Of a stretch of DNA of 64,000 nt, positions 37,929 to 48,120 are shown one piece after another; position 1 is the stretch's first letter, and each line of letters begins with the position of its first letter. The notes under the pieces are model-generated. The model was not told the DNA's origin, did not search any database, and saw only the letters and a program-made list of their open reading frames with translations. A program made the translations under genes and the position numbers. The DNA is from Amyelois transitella (taxonomy: Eukaryota > Arthropoda > Insecta > Lepidoptera > Pyralidae), in contig NC_083508.1 of the NCBI RefSeq assembly GCF_032362555.1, positions 3,873,001-3,937,000 of the forward strand, in the 5' to 3' direction.

Positions 37929-39689
37929 GTAAACAATGACGCAGAAATTTCGTACTTACACGTTTAGTTGCAAGTCTAATTTATTTGTCGAACCTTACAC
38001 GGTTAAAGGGCATGGAATATGTTCTTTATTTATTAGAATTTATAAAACATTATTAGTTTCTTACTTCATTTATCAGTTGAGTACACGCGGCGACAATTAA
38101 AGATACATTAATAAACTCAATAATATTGTCATTAATATCGAATCCATGACAATAATTACCTACTTCTGATTGCTTCGTTGCAGTAGTAAAGAATAAACCT
38201 CTTAAAACCTTTCCGTAGATATTGTAAAAAATTGCAAGGTACGAAATCTTCGAAACATAACTCGATGCCTTCCAATCCCTCTCGCAAAAAAATCGGCCTG
38301 AGGCAAATATGTATCTGCTAGTATTTTCACATACCTAAATCTCTATTATCATATTGTTTAAGTACCTACCTTCCCATGCGTGGGCACTTCACAGCGAAGT
38401 GAGATAGGCACCCAAAATGATCTAATTAATTAGTAACCATTTACCCTCTTATCTTACTAAAAGCCAATTAGCATCGTATTGAAGCAGCAGCGTCGATAGG
38501 ATGGCTGATGATGATAAAAAAATACTTTTCGGGAATGCCCCGACTGGGTCTTAAATAGACTGTATGTAGCACTGAATCTTAATTCTATCAAAAACTGGCT
38601 AAACGTTCCAAGTCTTTAAATTATTGGGTGTCTACTTAATTATAATTTCACTACATAATAATAACTATCATCAACATCACTACATTTGTGGGAGGTGGAA
38701 ACGTAGTTTAAAAGATAGAAGTTTATTATTTTCTTAATAAAATGTAGAATAATGAATCTGTTTCAGGTGAAGCAAGACGTTAAAATAACACACATTTTTA
38801 GGACAGCCGTGTTAAACTAGGAAGATACCATAGACACTGTTGATAAACAGTTATCTTTTGAAAACTGGGCTAAATAAAATGCGATAATAAGGTAGACATT
38901 CGGAGATAGCTTGAATGGCATTCTTGGAATTGTTGTTTTATTAAACAATTACAACTTCGCATTGAATTATCATTGGATGAATGCATGGTTGGTGAATGTT
39001 CTGTGTACTCAGTTGTCTCAATATTTGTCATGATTGACTCCGAGGCTGCAAAATATGTTAACTTGAGTTTAAATGACAATTTGTAAATCGCGATCATAGA
39101 AAATTCCTGGATCAGAGGATAATCGGTACACTAATAGTTTAATCTGAATTCGGTGTTTTCAACCCTGAATCTGGATGGATCTGGAACCCTGGATCTCAGA
39201 TCCTAAACTTGACTAGTAAATCAAAATACTTGAAGGATTAATTTAATGTGATACAAGAGAATAAGAACTTTGGTAAAGTACTTAAATAATATAGATTACT
39301 TAACTGTTACATTAACTTAGGTATTGTTATCTCGTAGATTGCAAACCTACACACGTTTTGGTTTGCAACCAAGAATTAAAAACGAATGCTGTTTATATAT
39401 TTTTCTCCATAGCCGTCCGACACGACCAATTGTCAAAACAATGTCTTCAATACAATGTAAATATTATAACCGCCTGGCGAATTGCTTGCTTGATATTAAC
39501 CAAGCAAAACAGTCTACTTTCGAAGGCCATTGGCACAATTGTTACTACTTATAATGCCAATCAGAAGCATGCAAACATGAAATACTTATTAGTCGTCGTT
39601 TTTGATGCAGGTAGGTAAAGGTGATGTCTTCCATTATTATATTGCAATACCCTAGTTTCAAGTATCGTCGTTATATATCGTAATTGACA

Positions 39690-39830
39690 AAGACTGCATT
39701 TTTTCCACTTGCCTCAATCGCTGTATAATTCTTCTGCTATTCATAAATATTTTTTATGCGAATTCGTCGATTCACGGTGGGAAATACCTGACCTTTCACC
39801 AGACTTCCCCCATTTGGTCAAGTCCTCTTC
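39690..39830 (-). repeat. Diverged repeat family 2 copy
   Basis: 'gactgcattttttccacttg', 'cctcaatcgctgtat', 'cttctgctattcat' and 'gacctttcaccagacttcc' follow the order of the better copies at 28735 and 40512. A minus-strand open frame (39741-39923) overlaps it and is probably repeat-derived. Confidence 0.5.
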
Positions 39831-40243
39831 CAATGTCTCGCTTGATCTCACCCACTCGATGAGAATAAACTGAACATATAGAACTACAGCAACACAAGAA
39901 CTTTGTGTTTGTGTGAAGTCCATTATGCCAAGGTAGGTATAGGAAGTGTGACCTTAGCTCACAGTTCGACTTGTAATATAAATAAATATTTGCTGGCTTT
40001 GGGATTAAATATTATCACTTAAGTTTGAAACGATTTTACTACCTCATTCGGGGTAAGTAATAACGTTTTACATGAACTGAAAAGCTTGACTGCTTTCGAG
40101 CGACATCAAAAAGTCGGTTAAAAAGTATTTTTCGTGAAAAAAAAACCAAATGGTTTAAGTTGTAAAATGTAACAGATTAGTAACTCTCGTTCCACTAATA
40201 TTAACTGTTCTACCTATACTACTTTGATAATTTAAAACATTAA

Positions 40244-40479
40244 TCTATGCTAATATTATAAAGCTGAAGAGTTTGTTTGTTTCAACGCACTAAAATCAGG
40301 AACAAATTGTTCGAATTGAAAAATTATTTTGGTGTTGAATAGACCATTTATCAAGGAAGGCCTAAGGCGAAGAAATAATGGAGAATGTGAAAAATATCCG
40401 GGAAAATTATTAATCCTTGAGGGCTTCAATGATGCCTACAATAACTATTCCACGCGGACAAAGTCGCGGGCACAGCTAG
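40244..40479 (+). mobile_element. Short Helitron-like non-autonomous element
   Basis: Begins TC (after an A) with 'tctatgctaatattataaag' and ends CTAG before a T, with a GC-rich near-palindromic segment 'cgcggacaaagtcgcg' just before the end. TC start, terminal hairpin, CTRR end and A/T flanks are the Helitron hallmarks. 236 bp, no coding capacity. Confidence 0.65.
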
Positions 40480-40511
40480 TGATGATATAAAACAGCACTC
40501 AGTCAGATGCA

Positions 40512-40722
40512 CATACATAAAATCACGCCTTTTTCCCGGTGTAGGCAGAGACTACATCTTTCCACTTGCCACGATCTCTGCATACCTACTTCTTCCGCTT
40601 CATCCACATTCACAACTCTCTTCATGCAAGCTTTCGGGTACTCTTGATCTGTCATTTTGCCAGGAAGTCTTTAATTTGATCAAGATACGTTCGTCTAGGC
40701 CTTCTCACTTCGATCTTCAAAG
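40512..40722 (-). repeat. Longest copy of repeat family 2
   Basis: Minus-strand copy of about 210 bp covering 'tcacgccttttt', 'gtaggcagagactaca', 'ccacttgccacgatctctgc', 'ttcatccacattcacaactc', 'tcatgcaagctttcgggtac', 'tttaatttgatcaagatacg' and 'ttcgtctaggccttctcac'. It shows that the family extends beyond the blocks kept in the shorter copies. Confidence 0.75.
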
Positions 40723-40992
40723 GTCAGATCAAAATATAAAAAAAGGGAGTTAATAAATACAGAAAAACATACAAAATAAAAATAATATATATGAATACGA
40801 TACAGATTTCCTTGTACAAGGTTTTAAAGGTCACACATCTCGTACCTCTCGTATCTTCAACTCACGGTATGTTATTTTTGACTTTAAACGCGACTGGATA
40901 CAAGCCATGTATGGTACTTATTATTATTTTTCATTCTTCTTTCTCTCTTCATTTATTTAAAACATAAAATTATCAAAGAAAAAACGCGTTCG

Positions 40993-41204
40993 CAGCATGA
41001 CGTTTAGATTCCCGCCAAAAACACCAAGCAGAGTAATAGTTACATACGTGTAGATCGGGCTAATCAAATGATCTTTTGCTCTGCTATTTGAATTTGTTGC
41101 GTTTTGGTGTTTTTGGAAAAAAATATGTATAAAATATAGTAAACACTACACTTAACCTATACGAAGACTTGGGCGGGAACTCGAACGTCATGTTGTTTGT
41201 GCTG
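40993..41204. repeat. Nested inverted repeat (foldback, MITE-like)
   Basis: Outer arms: 'cagcatgacg...tcccgcc' near 40993-41016 and its imperfect complement at 41172-41204. Inner arms: 'ccaaaaacaccaa' at 41015-41027 and 'ttggtgtttttgg' at 41104-41116, perfect complements, next to a second complementary pair around 'agcagag' and 'ctctgct'. About 210 bp, no coding frame. Confidence 0.6.
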
Positions 41205-41847
41205 TATTATTTTTATTACATCTGTAATTTCATTTTGCTTTTTCTTCTCATTCTATAAATTAATTTTAAGATGTATTTTTAAACAAGAAGACGCAACAAG
41301 ATTGTTAACTTTTATTTCAAATACCTAAAGAAATAGACTATAGGAAGAGCCTATTTGCAACGTGAGCGGTAAGCCCTAGGGTTCCTCAAAACATAGGGTC
41401 TGTTATACGTATTATACACACTACCAGGACACTCCATTCCCTTATCGAGGACCAGACTCCAGTTGCTTAAAGTGAAGCTATTTTTAACATAATTTAAAGC
41501 ATAATAATTGTTATCGTATGAGATATCGCATATAAAGCATAAAACGATGAGTCTACTTGTGTCATCACGTTATTATTTGTATAAACTAAGACAGACCATT
41601 TATGACGAAAAGGAATGCATATTTATTTTATCCTTCTATTGCTAATTATCTTACTCGTAAAACAAAATTAATTTTGTGACATAATTTGAATTCCGCCCTC
41701 CTATGCATAATCCTATATATCCTTGCAACAAAAAACGCCGTCCAGTAATTTTTGCGTGAAAGAGTAACAAAACAGAAAGACTAACCCACAAACATTGCAT
41801 TTAACTTATATGATAAATAGTTGAGTACCCTTAACGAGATGGAATAA

Positions 41848-41940
41848 TGCGAAAAGAAGAAGGTAGGTACACTAAAATCGTGGCAAGTGCATGGTTTAGT
41901 CTCAGTCTACCCTCCTAAAAGAAGTGTGATTTCTATGTAT
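41848..41940 (+). repeat. Diverged repeat family 2 fragment
   Basis: 'aatgcgaaaagaagaagg', 'atcgtggcaagtgca', 'agtctaccctcc' and 'gaagtgtgatttctatg' follow the family order with several changes. Confidence 0.5.
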
Positions 41941-42084
41941 CTATAGCAATATTATAAGTATGCTATTTCAATAAGCCAGCTTACCACGACACTTATATAT
42001 GAGAATATGATATTTTCCTCAAACTACTTAGAAATCAGCATAACATGTATGTGGGATATTGGAATAATTTGAGTAGAACAGTTA

Positions 42085-42123
42085 CCGAAGATGGTGTAGA
42101 TGATACCATTTAACCATCTTCGG
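42085..42123. repeat. Perfect 11-bp hairpin
   Basis: 'ccgaagatggt' at 42085-42095 is followed by its exact reverse complement 'accatcttcgg' at 42113-42123 with a 17-base loop. No terminator or gene context is obvious. Confidence 0.6.
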
Positions 42124-43371
42124 ATAGTACCTAATTTGAGTCATTTGCGTATTATCCTAAAATAGCATTTCTGATAATGTCTACTAAATTTTCTTCAGGT
42201 CATCCTCTCAACATTCCTTTATTAAATTAAGTGGGTATATTAGTGACCAATTTATGAAAGCGCACAGAAAACATAATGAATGACAAGTATTTTAAAATTC
42301 GTAAGATTTATGGTTTCCCGAATACTATTTTTTTACTACAATGTTTACGATCATTTACGACGTCACAACTAAAACTACGTCAAGTTAGTCAGCTGGTTAA
42401 AAAGATTAGTCATCAGATGACATCTACTGTGTAGTTATCGGGAAACTGAGCAATAACAATTGCAGTTAGGGAAACCACGGCAAAGCCGGTGAATAAAGAT
42501 ATGTAGTTATTTGACGTTGGTATTTTTACATGACAAATTTGAGTTTTTTGCGAGCAAATGAATGATGATAATTTCAAATATTTTGCTGAGTTAAAACAGA
42601 GCGATTGGTCAAAGTTTTAAGTAAATCGGTACAATGCTTTCAGAGATCATGTTATCAAGAGATGCAATAGTGAAATAATAAAAAATAATCTGGTTTGTTT
42701 GGTTCTAATAATTAAATTTAAACTACAAATTAAATAATACAACTCTGACGATAACTAAAATCAATACTAGGTACCTAGATCGTCTGCTCATGGCGGTACC
42801 TAGGCACTTATTACTTGCAAAGTGAATACTTTTTAATTACGAAATAAAATAAATGAGATAATAAGAATAAAAACATTTACTCATTAGGTATATCCATGGT
42901 ATATCACAGAAATTCTTATCGTGGTTTTTACGAGAATTTTAATAATAACTGCACAGTTCATAATATTTTTAGCAATCAACATATTTTATAAAAATTTTAA
43001 AGTAAGTACACAACGAGGCTATACTAATTAATTCTCTTTAATTTTATTTTAGTATTCAAAATGAACCTAAAATAATGTATTCAATTAGGTAATAAAGGAC
43101 AATGTACACATTTCTACTATGTTATTGATTTTGTATATAATAGACTAGACTGTAATTTAGGGCCAAAATTATTATGATACATTTAAAAGATGCATAATTC
43201 AATTAACATGAAAAAAATATAACGAGAACATACATAATTGGTGAGCGATTTGCTTATGATCTTGATTGTCTAAGCGGCGTATGATACTCCTAGAATCTTC
43301 TGGAAAGCATATTATCGAACAACTCACTATTCAAAGTTCAACATTTTAACATACCAAAACTCAAACCTACA

Positions 43372-44526
43372 TTAATAAACAACAAACGCAGCAATAATAA
43401 CTGTCAATACGGCGAACGTAGGAATATTTTGCACAGCGGAATTTTTACGCAATGATTGTTCTGCATATGCTTGCAATAAGCCACAATCCACTGACTTTCG
43501 CATGTTTGATGTAGGGGATGTCTTTATCACGTAACACTTCATCTTGGGCGTTACCGCAATAGGCGCGCCTTTCACTTCCAAAGCATTGACCGTCGTCGTG
43601 TTTGTTGTTGTCGTCGTGACAGTGACTGATGACGAAGAAGTACTATTAGCTGCATTATCAGTAACATTAGTCATCACTAGTGTTCCATTTGGTAACATGA
43701 CTTCGCCCCCCGTCGGAGCTACCGGGTTTGTCATATTGACAATTGTAGTGTTGGTCACTGTTGTTGTTACAACGGTCATATTGTTGCCCTGAGCATTTGG
43801 AGCTACGGTGGTCGTTGCCGTGTCTTGATATATATAACTGGATATAATCTGACAATCAATTCTCGTTTCCTCGTAATCTCCATTATCTTTCCTTATGCCG
43901 AATTTACAAACTTCACCTGGTTTGGCTTGGTAGGTCTTATGACTCTGGCTGTTTGCATACACGCCGCCGGCAAGGACACCAAGATTTAACAACGCCAGAC
44001 CAGCCAGTAGTGTACCGTATTTACTTCCTGAATCCTTATATTGGTAGACATATGTAGGTGGAGCACTACGATATACAGGGTAGTGGACTTGGGTACCAGA
44101 CGGACTAACGTATCTTATTTGTTGAGGAGGACTGTAATGGTAGTGATTATTTATTGTCGTATGAGTCGTATGAGATGTATGCGTCGGTGAATTGGGATAA
44201 TTATTATTCGGCTTGTAGCCTGGACTTGGGTATCCGTGGGTTTGAGGTCTCGAACCTGATCCTGATAAACCACCCGAGGATGGGTAAGAGTGTCCTCCCC
44301 CTCCGCCTGATAGCCCCCCGGAACTTGGATATCCATGACTTGGAGGTCTGTGACCGGTGCCGGAAAGACCTCCAGATGACGGGTATGAGTGATGGCCTCC
44401 ACCTGACAATCCACCTCGGTTGCTAGGGTAACTATGTCTGCCTCCAAATCCTCTAGCACCGATGATCGGATCGAACAAAGCGATCACGAAAAGAACACAC
44501 AACAGTGTCCGGGTATGTTTAAACAT
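43372..44526 (-). CDS. Secreted Gly/Ser/His/Tyr-repeat, four-cysteine protein with C-terminal hydrophobic tail
   Basis: Single open frame of 384 aa; I do not recognise a named family. Residues 1-23 form a signal peptide (hydrophobic core around LLCVLFVIALF). Residues 25-100 are low complexity, with a YPSSGGLSG-type repeat about four times. Residues 110-165 are His/Pro/Tyr-rich. Residues 171-190 are a Gly-rich hydrophobic segment (GTLLAGLALLNLGVLAGGVY). Then come two cysteine pairs, C207/C225 and C331/C348, separated by a Thr-rich stretch with seven N-glycosylation sequons (N249, 259, 264, 280, 287, 294, 309). The protein ends in a hydrophobic tail (FAVLTVIIAAFVVY), suggesting a GPI signal or tail anchor. 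Exactly four cysteines remain in the mature part. The next gene (46333, opposite strand) shares the cysteine layout. Poly(A) signal candidate: 43048-43043 on the minus strand. No intron is needed, but an upstream non-coding exon cannot be excluded. Confidence 0.85.
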   Translation of the reverse strand: MFKHTRTLLCVLFVIALFDPIIGARGFGGRHSYPSNRGGLSGGGHHSYPSSGGLSGTGHRPPSHGYPSSGGLSGGGGGHSYPSSGGLSGSGSRPQTHGYPSPGYKPNNNYPNSPTHTSHTTHTTINNHYHYSPPQQIRYVSPSGTQVHYPVYRSAPPTYVYQYKDSGSKYGTLLAGLALLNLGVLAGGVYANSQSHKTYQAKPGEVCKFGIRKDNGDYEETRIDCQIISSYIYQDTATTTVAPNAQGNNMTVVTTTVTNTTIVNMTNPVAPTGGEVMLPNGTLVMTNVTDNAANSTSSSSVTVTTTTTNTTTVNALEVKGAPIAVTPKMKCYVIKTSPTSNMRKSVDCGLLQAYAEQSLRKNSAVQNIPTFAVLTVIIAAFVVY

Positions 44527-46292
44527 TGTAACTTTCCTTATAACAACACTTCACAACACTAGGGGAAAGCGATGGCGTTGTTTACGGCACAAAAACGCAC
44601 AGCACTCCTACGCATACGATCGCTGCTTCGTGAACTAAAGTCAATAAAGTGGGACGAGGGCAGGCGGTGCACAGTCGGTGCAGCTGTCTCACATTTGTGT
44701 TGCCATTACTAAAATTATATATGAAACAACTATTTCTAAATTTAGTTACTTTATACGTTAGAGTACTTTTACAAAAACAATCTAAACAAACCAATAAATT
44801 AAATAACGTGCGCCATGATAAAAATATAATAAATATCTCAAATTCTGCTCCGCCATCTTCATAAAATCCTCTTTTTACTGCCATCTAGCGGAAATCAAGT
44901 AAACGATCACCATACTTCACGATGCTTACAACTCGGTTGATAATTTATATTATTTTTCTTCTGCCTCTGAATTGAAAATTCAATTTAATACAAATTAATT
45001 GTAGTTGTTAATACAGAATGATAGGTCAACTCAACAACTCTACACGTGCATGACATTATACACCAATATTGACGTGAAGCGATGCAAATGACATTTAAAA
45101 AAGAGGTTATATGTTTATTTATTAGCATAGGTATTTTTTACAGAATTTTAAAATAAATTTTTAAAATATTTCCGTGAGTGATAATTTTAAACGCCAATGA
45201 ACGCCATCTTCATAATAGTACTCGAAAAACTAGAATGGCTCATTCGCGCGGGAAAATATATAAAATCAAAATATTTTCATATAGCTGCTTGACACGTTAC
45301 CTTTTCTGCTCTTTATGTGAATTAAAATCAAATTTAAGTTCTTTATTTTGAAACTTAGTAAAAATTTATCTCAAATAATGACAGCAATTAGTCCAAAGCT
45401 CACTGAGAAAACGACGTCCAACAACCAAAGTTTCCATAAAGAAACTGTAGGCAATTCCAACAGTAATAGGAATAATATAGATTATTCCGAGTTTCACTGA
45501 ATCTCTTTCTTTGGTAGTCGTTAAACGGAATCAATAAAAAAAATCAAAAGCACTATAAAACTACCGCATTATTAATTTTAAAAGTTGGGTTCCTATCAGG
45601 CAAAGACTGCAATAGCCAAAGACAAAATGTGACAGAATTTTTAACGAGAATGGCCTTTTGATATGGCTTATGATTTTAAATTATGACATTATTATATATT
45701 GTATTGATATTCTTTTTCGCTGAGCGTGACTACGTAATCGTGTAGCTAGGTCACAGGCAATAACTTGCTTGACCTTTTCATAAGACTTTTTCTGATGCAC
45801 AGTAAACAATAATAGTTATTTTTTTAATTATTAGCTCATTACCTTTAGTATGCGTGTTTATTATTATTAACAGAAAGGAGAAAAATTCTTATAACTACTT
45901 AAAATTAACTTGAAATGCATTTGGTGATAATACTACATAAGTATATATAAACCAAATGAGTAAATTGAGTTTGCTCAAATTTAAATACCAATTAATTATA
46001 TAAATAATGTTTTAATACAAAATGGGTTGAAAGTAAACATGATTTTTATAATATATATTTTAAACATGAGTTTAAAATACCTAAACCCGATTGCAAAAAA
46101 GTTAATTATTGGCAAAGAATAAAACAACCAATAAGTAATGCAATGATAGCATCCGTTCACGTGGCTCAGTGGTGACAACAATGAGTAGTAAATTGCAATT
46201 TAATAATCTTTTTCATGCTATAATCACGTTTCGTGAAGCAGTAACTTAGTATTGTCTCATGGGTTCGGCCGCCACGGGAAACGCTCTCGCAA

Positions 46293-46297
46293 TCAGT
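46293..46297 (+). promoter_or_regulatory. Candidate initiator (TCAGT) of the 46333 gene
   Basis: TCAGT matches the arthropod Inr core; its A at 46295 would give a 38-base 5' leader. There is no TATA box or DPE match at the expected distances, so this rests on one pentamer. Confidence 0.3.
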
Positions 46298-46304
46298 TCC
46301 AATC

Positions 46305-46331
46305 ATGACGCTGCGCAGCCGCAACATTTAA
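46305..46331 (+). CDS. Short upstream ORF before the 46333 gene
   Basis: ATG to TAA encodes 8 residues (MTLRSRNI) and ends one base before the main start codon. If the leader begins at the nearby TCAGT it would be translated first, and reinitiation or leaky scanning would be needed for the main frame. Whether it is translated is unknown. Confidence 0.3.
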   Translation: MTLRSRNI

Positions 46332-46332
46332 A

Positions 46333-46929
46333 ATGTTGCACACTATAATACTCCTTGTTGCTCTAGTAGAAATCTACGGACAAGCAGCCCCAAGTGTCAA
46401 AGAAAAACCGATCAAACCTTACATGTTCCCGATACCTTTTGAACTACCAAACAGAAACGATAAAGCAGATCAGTGCTACATAAGAATAGAAGATGTGGAT
46501 ATTACTGAAACTCTAGTAGTGAAGTGTTATATAGCTCATGATTTCCTTCGAAGCTACATCCATGATTATAATGCTATCAAAATGACTGAAGATGACGTCA
46601 ACGTCAGTCTGTGGAGCGAGCGGCCGAGAAATCAAGAAGATACCATCCCAAAGATTCCCGAAAATGACTTTAAAGGCGTCAAAGATTGGAAGACGACCAC
46701 AGTTTTGGATCCTATTACGGGGATGAGGTTGTACGTCACCCAAAAAGCAGACTGCAGACTAGTGATGTACAGCAGAGAAGGCATGTCGAATTACAATGTT
46801 GACTGTGCCCCGTTTCTATACTTCGTGAATGACAGAATTAGTGGGAGCGGTGTGTTTTTACAGGGTGAAATTTTGCTGATTGCCATTTGTTTTTTCCTCA
46901 TATCGATCACAAGTCCGATATCAAATTAG
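46333..46929 (+). CDS. Secreted four-cysteine protein, diverged paralogue of the 43372-44526 gene
   Basis: Single open frame of 198 aa, no named family recognised. Residues 1-19 look like a signal peptide (LHTIILLVALVEIYGQA). The mature part has exactly two cysteine pairs, C48/C65 and C141/C158, each with 16 residues between; one further Cys lies in the C-terminal hydrophobic tail (residues 174-194), which resembles a GPI signal or tail anchor after the small residues SGSG. One sequon is present (N90). The second module matches the divergent neighbour: TTTV, then VTQKADC, then an SN motif and VDC, against TTTV, VTPKMKC, SN and SVDC there. The neighbour's repeat domain and Thr-rich spacer are absent, so this is the short form. 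AATAAA at 47038-47043 ends the transcript after a short 3' UTR. Confidence 0.85.
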   Translation: MLHTIILLVALVEIYGQAAPSVKEKPIKPYMFPIPFELPNRNDKADQCYIRIEDVDITETLVVKCYIAHDFLRSYIHDYNAIKMTEDDVNVSLWSERPRNQEDTIPKIPENDFKGVKDWKTTTVLDPITGMRLYVTQKADCRLVMYSREGMSNYNVDCAPFLYFVNDRISGSGVFLQGEILLIAICFFLISITSPISN

Positions 46930-47037
46930 TCATGTGGTTGGTTATTTCTCGTTTTTCCTCGTGAATGATACGTATACATTTGTGATAATATTTTTTAAGT
47001 AATTATAGTTATTTTTATGTAAATAACAAGTTATGGA

Positions 47038-47043
47038 AATAAA
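47038..47043 (+). terminator. Poly(A) signal of the 46333 gene
   Basis: AATAAA 109 bases after the stop codon, in a typical position. Confidence 0.6.
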
Positions 47044-47490
47044 GTCCAGTGAGAATTTTGTCTCCGATCTTTCCTTTAAACATTTAGTACATAGTTATAA
47101 GAAAAATGTTCTGTTTAAATACTTTTGTTTGATAAGACTTGTAAACCGGCACGACATTAGTTAAGTGAAGGTCGTTAACAACAATTGGTTCCAATTCATC
47201 CGTTTCAGACCAATTGAATGAAAAACCATAATAACTTAACACGCTATTACTTTAAATTAGCTAACTCGATACTTATATTTTTTATCTTTGTATCTACCAC
47301 ACAATTTTATTACAAATGTATAGGATTAAATAATCGACATTGATTTATCGCTTTAATAAAGTGATTTTTCTAAGAGATTGAACCTCGAATCAGGAAGATA
47401 ATACTTTTTATTCTATTTATGTTTGTAATGAGTAAACAAAGTATTACATACTTCATTGTATTTGCAGCAAGTAAATCATTTTTCATTTTT

Positions 47491-47577
47491 CATACATACA
47501 TGCATATGATCACGTCTTTATTCCTTACGGGGTAGACAGAGCCAACAGTCTCACAAAGACAGAAAGGCCACGTCCAT
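47491..47577 (-). repeat. 3' fragment of SINE-like family 1
   Basis: Minus-strand 3' end: 'catacatacatgcatatgat', 'cttacggggtagacagagcc' and 'aacagtctcacaaagac'. A plus-strand copy of the other half starts 390 bases on, at 47964. Confidence 0.7.
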
Positions 47578-47963
47578 TATTATTTTCTAGAATAGGCGTA
47601 ATTTTTTGTTCTGATAATAACTCCTTACAGTGCATCCCTACCCCCATATGGTTCTTGACAAACGTCAAATCTTTAGACCCTGTTGTTTCGGCTGTGCGTT
47701 GATATGTCAGTCAGTCAGTTTCACAAAATACGCCTACTATCAAATAAAACCGTACATTCTACAGGTATTGTGGAGTCAGTGGACCAAGATACTCAATGTG
47801 ATTCGGTTGAGTTGCTTCCCTGTTTGTCGCGAAGGCTGTTGTTCTGCAATTATTTTATCTGTTTCACAGTCCATAGAAAATAATAATGGACCCAACAATT
47901 GTTATACGGGTACACCATTTAAGCCGCAATAATAGTAATCCTTTATTACTTATTACAATTTCT

Positions 47964-48120
47964 ACCCATGAAAGTCGTAAAAGGCGACCAAGAAATAGGA
48001 AAATAAAATTCTACCTTTAGGCGACAGGCTAGCAATCTATCAATATTTGAATCTCAAGTCCATCATCAAGCCGTACAGCTGAACGTGGCTGCCAGTCTTT
48101 AGCAGTCTGTTGGCCAAGTT
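47964..48120 (+). repeat. Diverged SINE-like family 1 copy
   Basis: 'catgaaagtcgtaaaaggcg', 'aggcgacaggctagcaatct', 'ttgaatctcaagtccatcat', 'cagctgaacgtggc' and 'gcagtctgttgg' in order. The 5' end is missing. Confidence 0.65.

Larger units (their letters stand above)
36230..43371. other. Gene-free stretch, possible 5' intron of the GPCR, rich in repeats
   Basis: I could not find exons for GPCR TM1-3 on the minus strand, nor any other gene. The stretch contains SINE-like family 1 copies (36254, 36930, 37838), family 2 copies (39690, 40512, 41848), a Helitron-like element (40244-40479), a nested inverted repeat (40993-41204) and a perfect hairpin (42085-42123). Plus-strand open frames at 39324-39618 have no recognisable features. 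Confidence 0.5.
44527..46332. promoter_or_regulatory. Divergent intergenic region between the two cysteine-pair genes
   Basis: 1.8 kb separates the two start codons, so the promoters of both genes probably lie here. On the plus-strand side an arthropod initiator-like TCAGT is at 46293-46297, 40 bases before the ATG. No TATA box is seen at the right distance. Minus-strand open frame 44582-44884 is probably 5' UTR or chance. No repeat of the main families was found. Confidence 0.4.

Noticed and set aside
39741-39923. Minus-strand 60-codon frame
   Set aside because: It overlaps a diverged repeat family 2 copy and has no family features.
44582-44884. Minus-strand 100-codon frame upstream of the repeat-domain gene
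   Set aside because: No signal or domain; it most likely covers promoter or 5' UTR of the 43372-44526 gene.
47630-47932. Two overlapping plus-strand frames
   Set aside because: Low-quality frames between SINE-like fragments, without domains or splice context.
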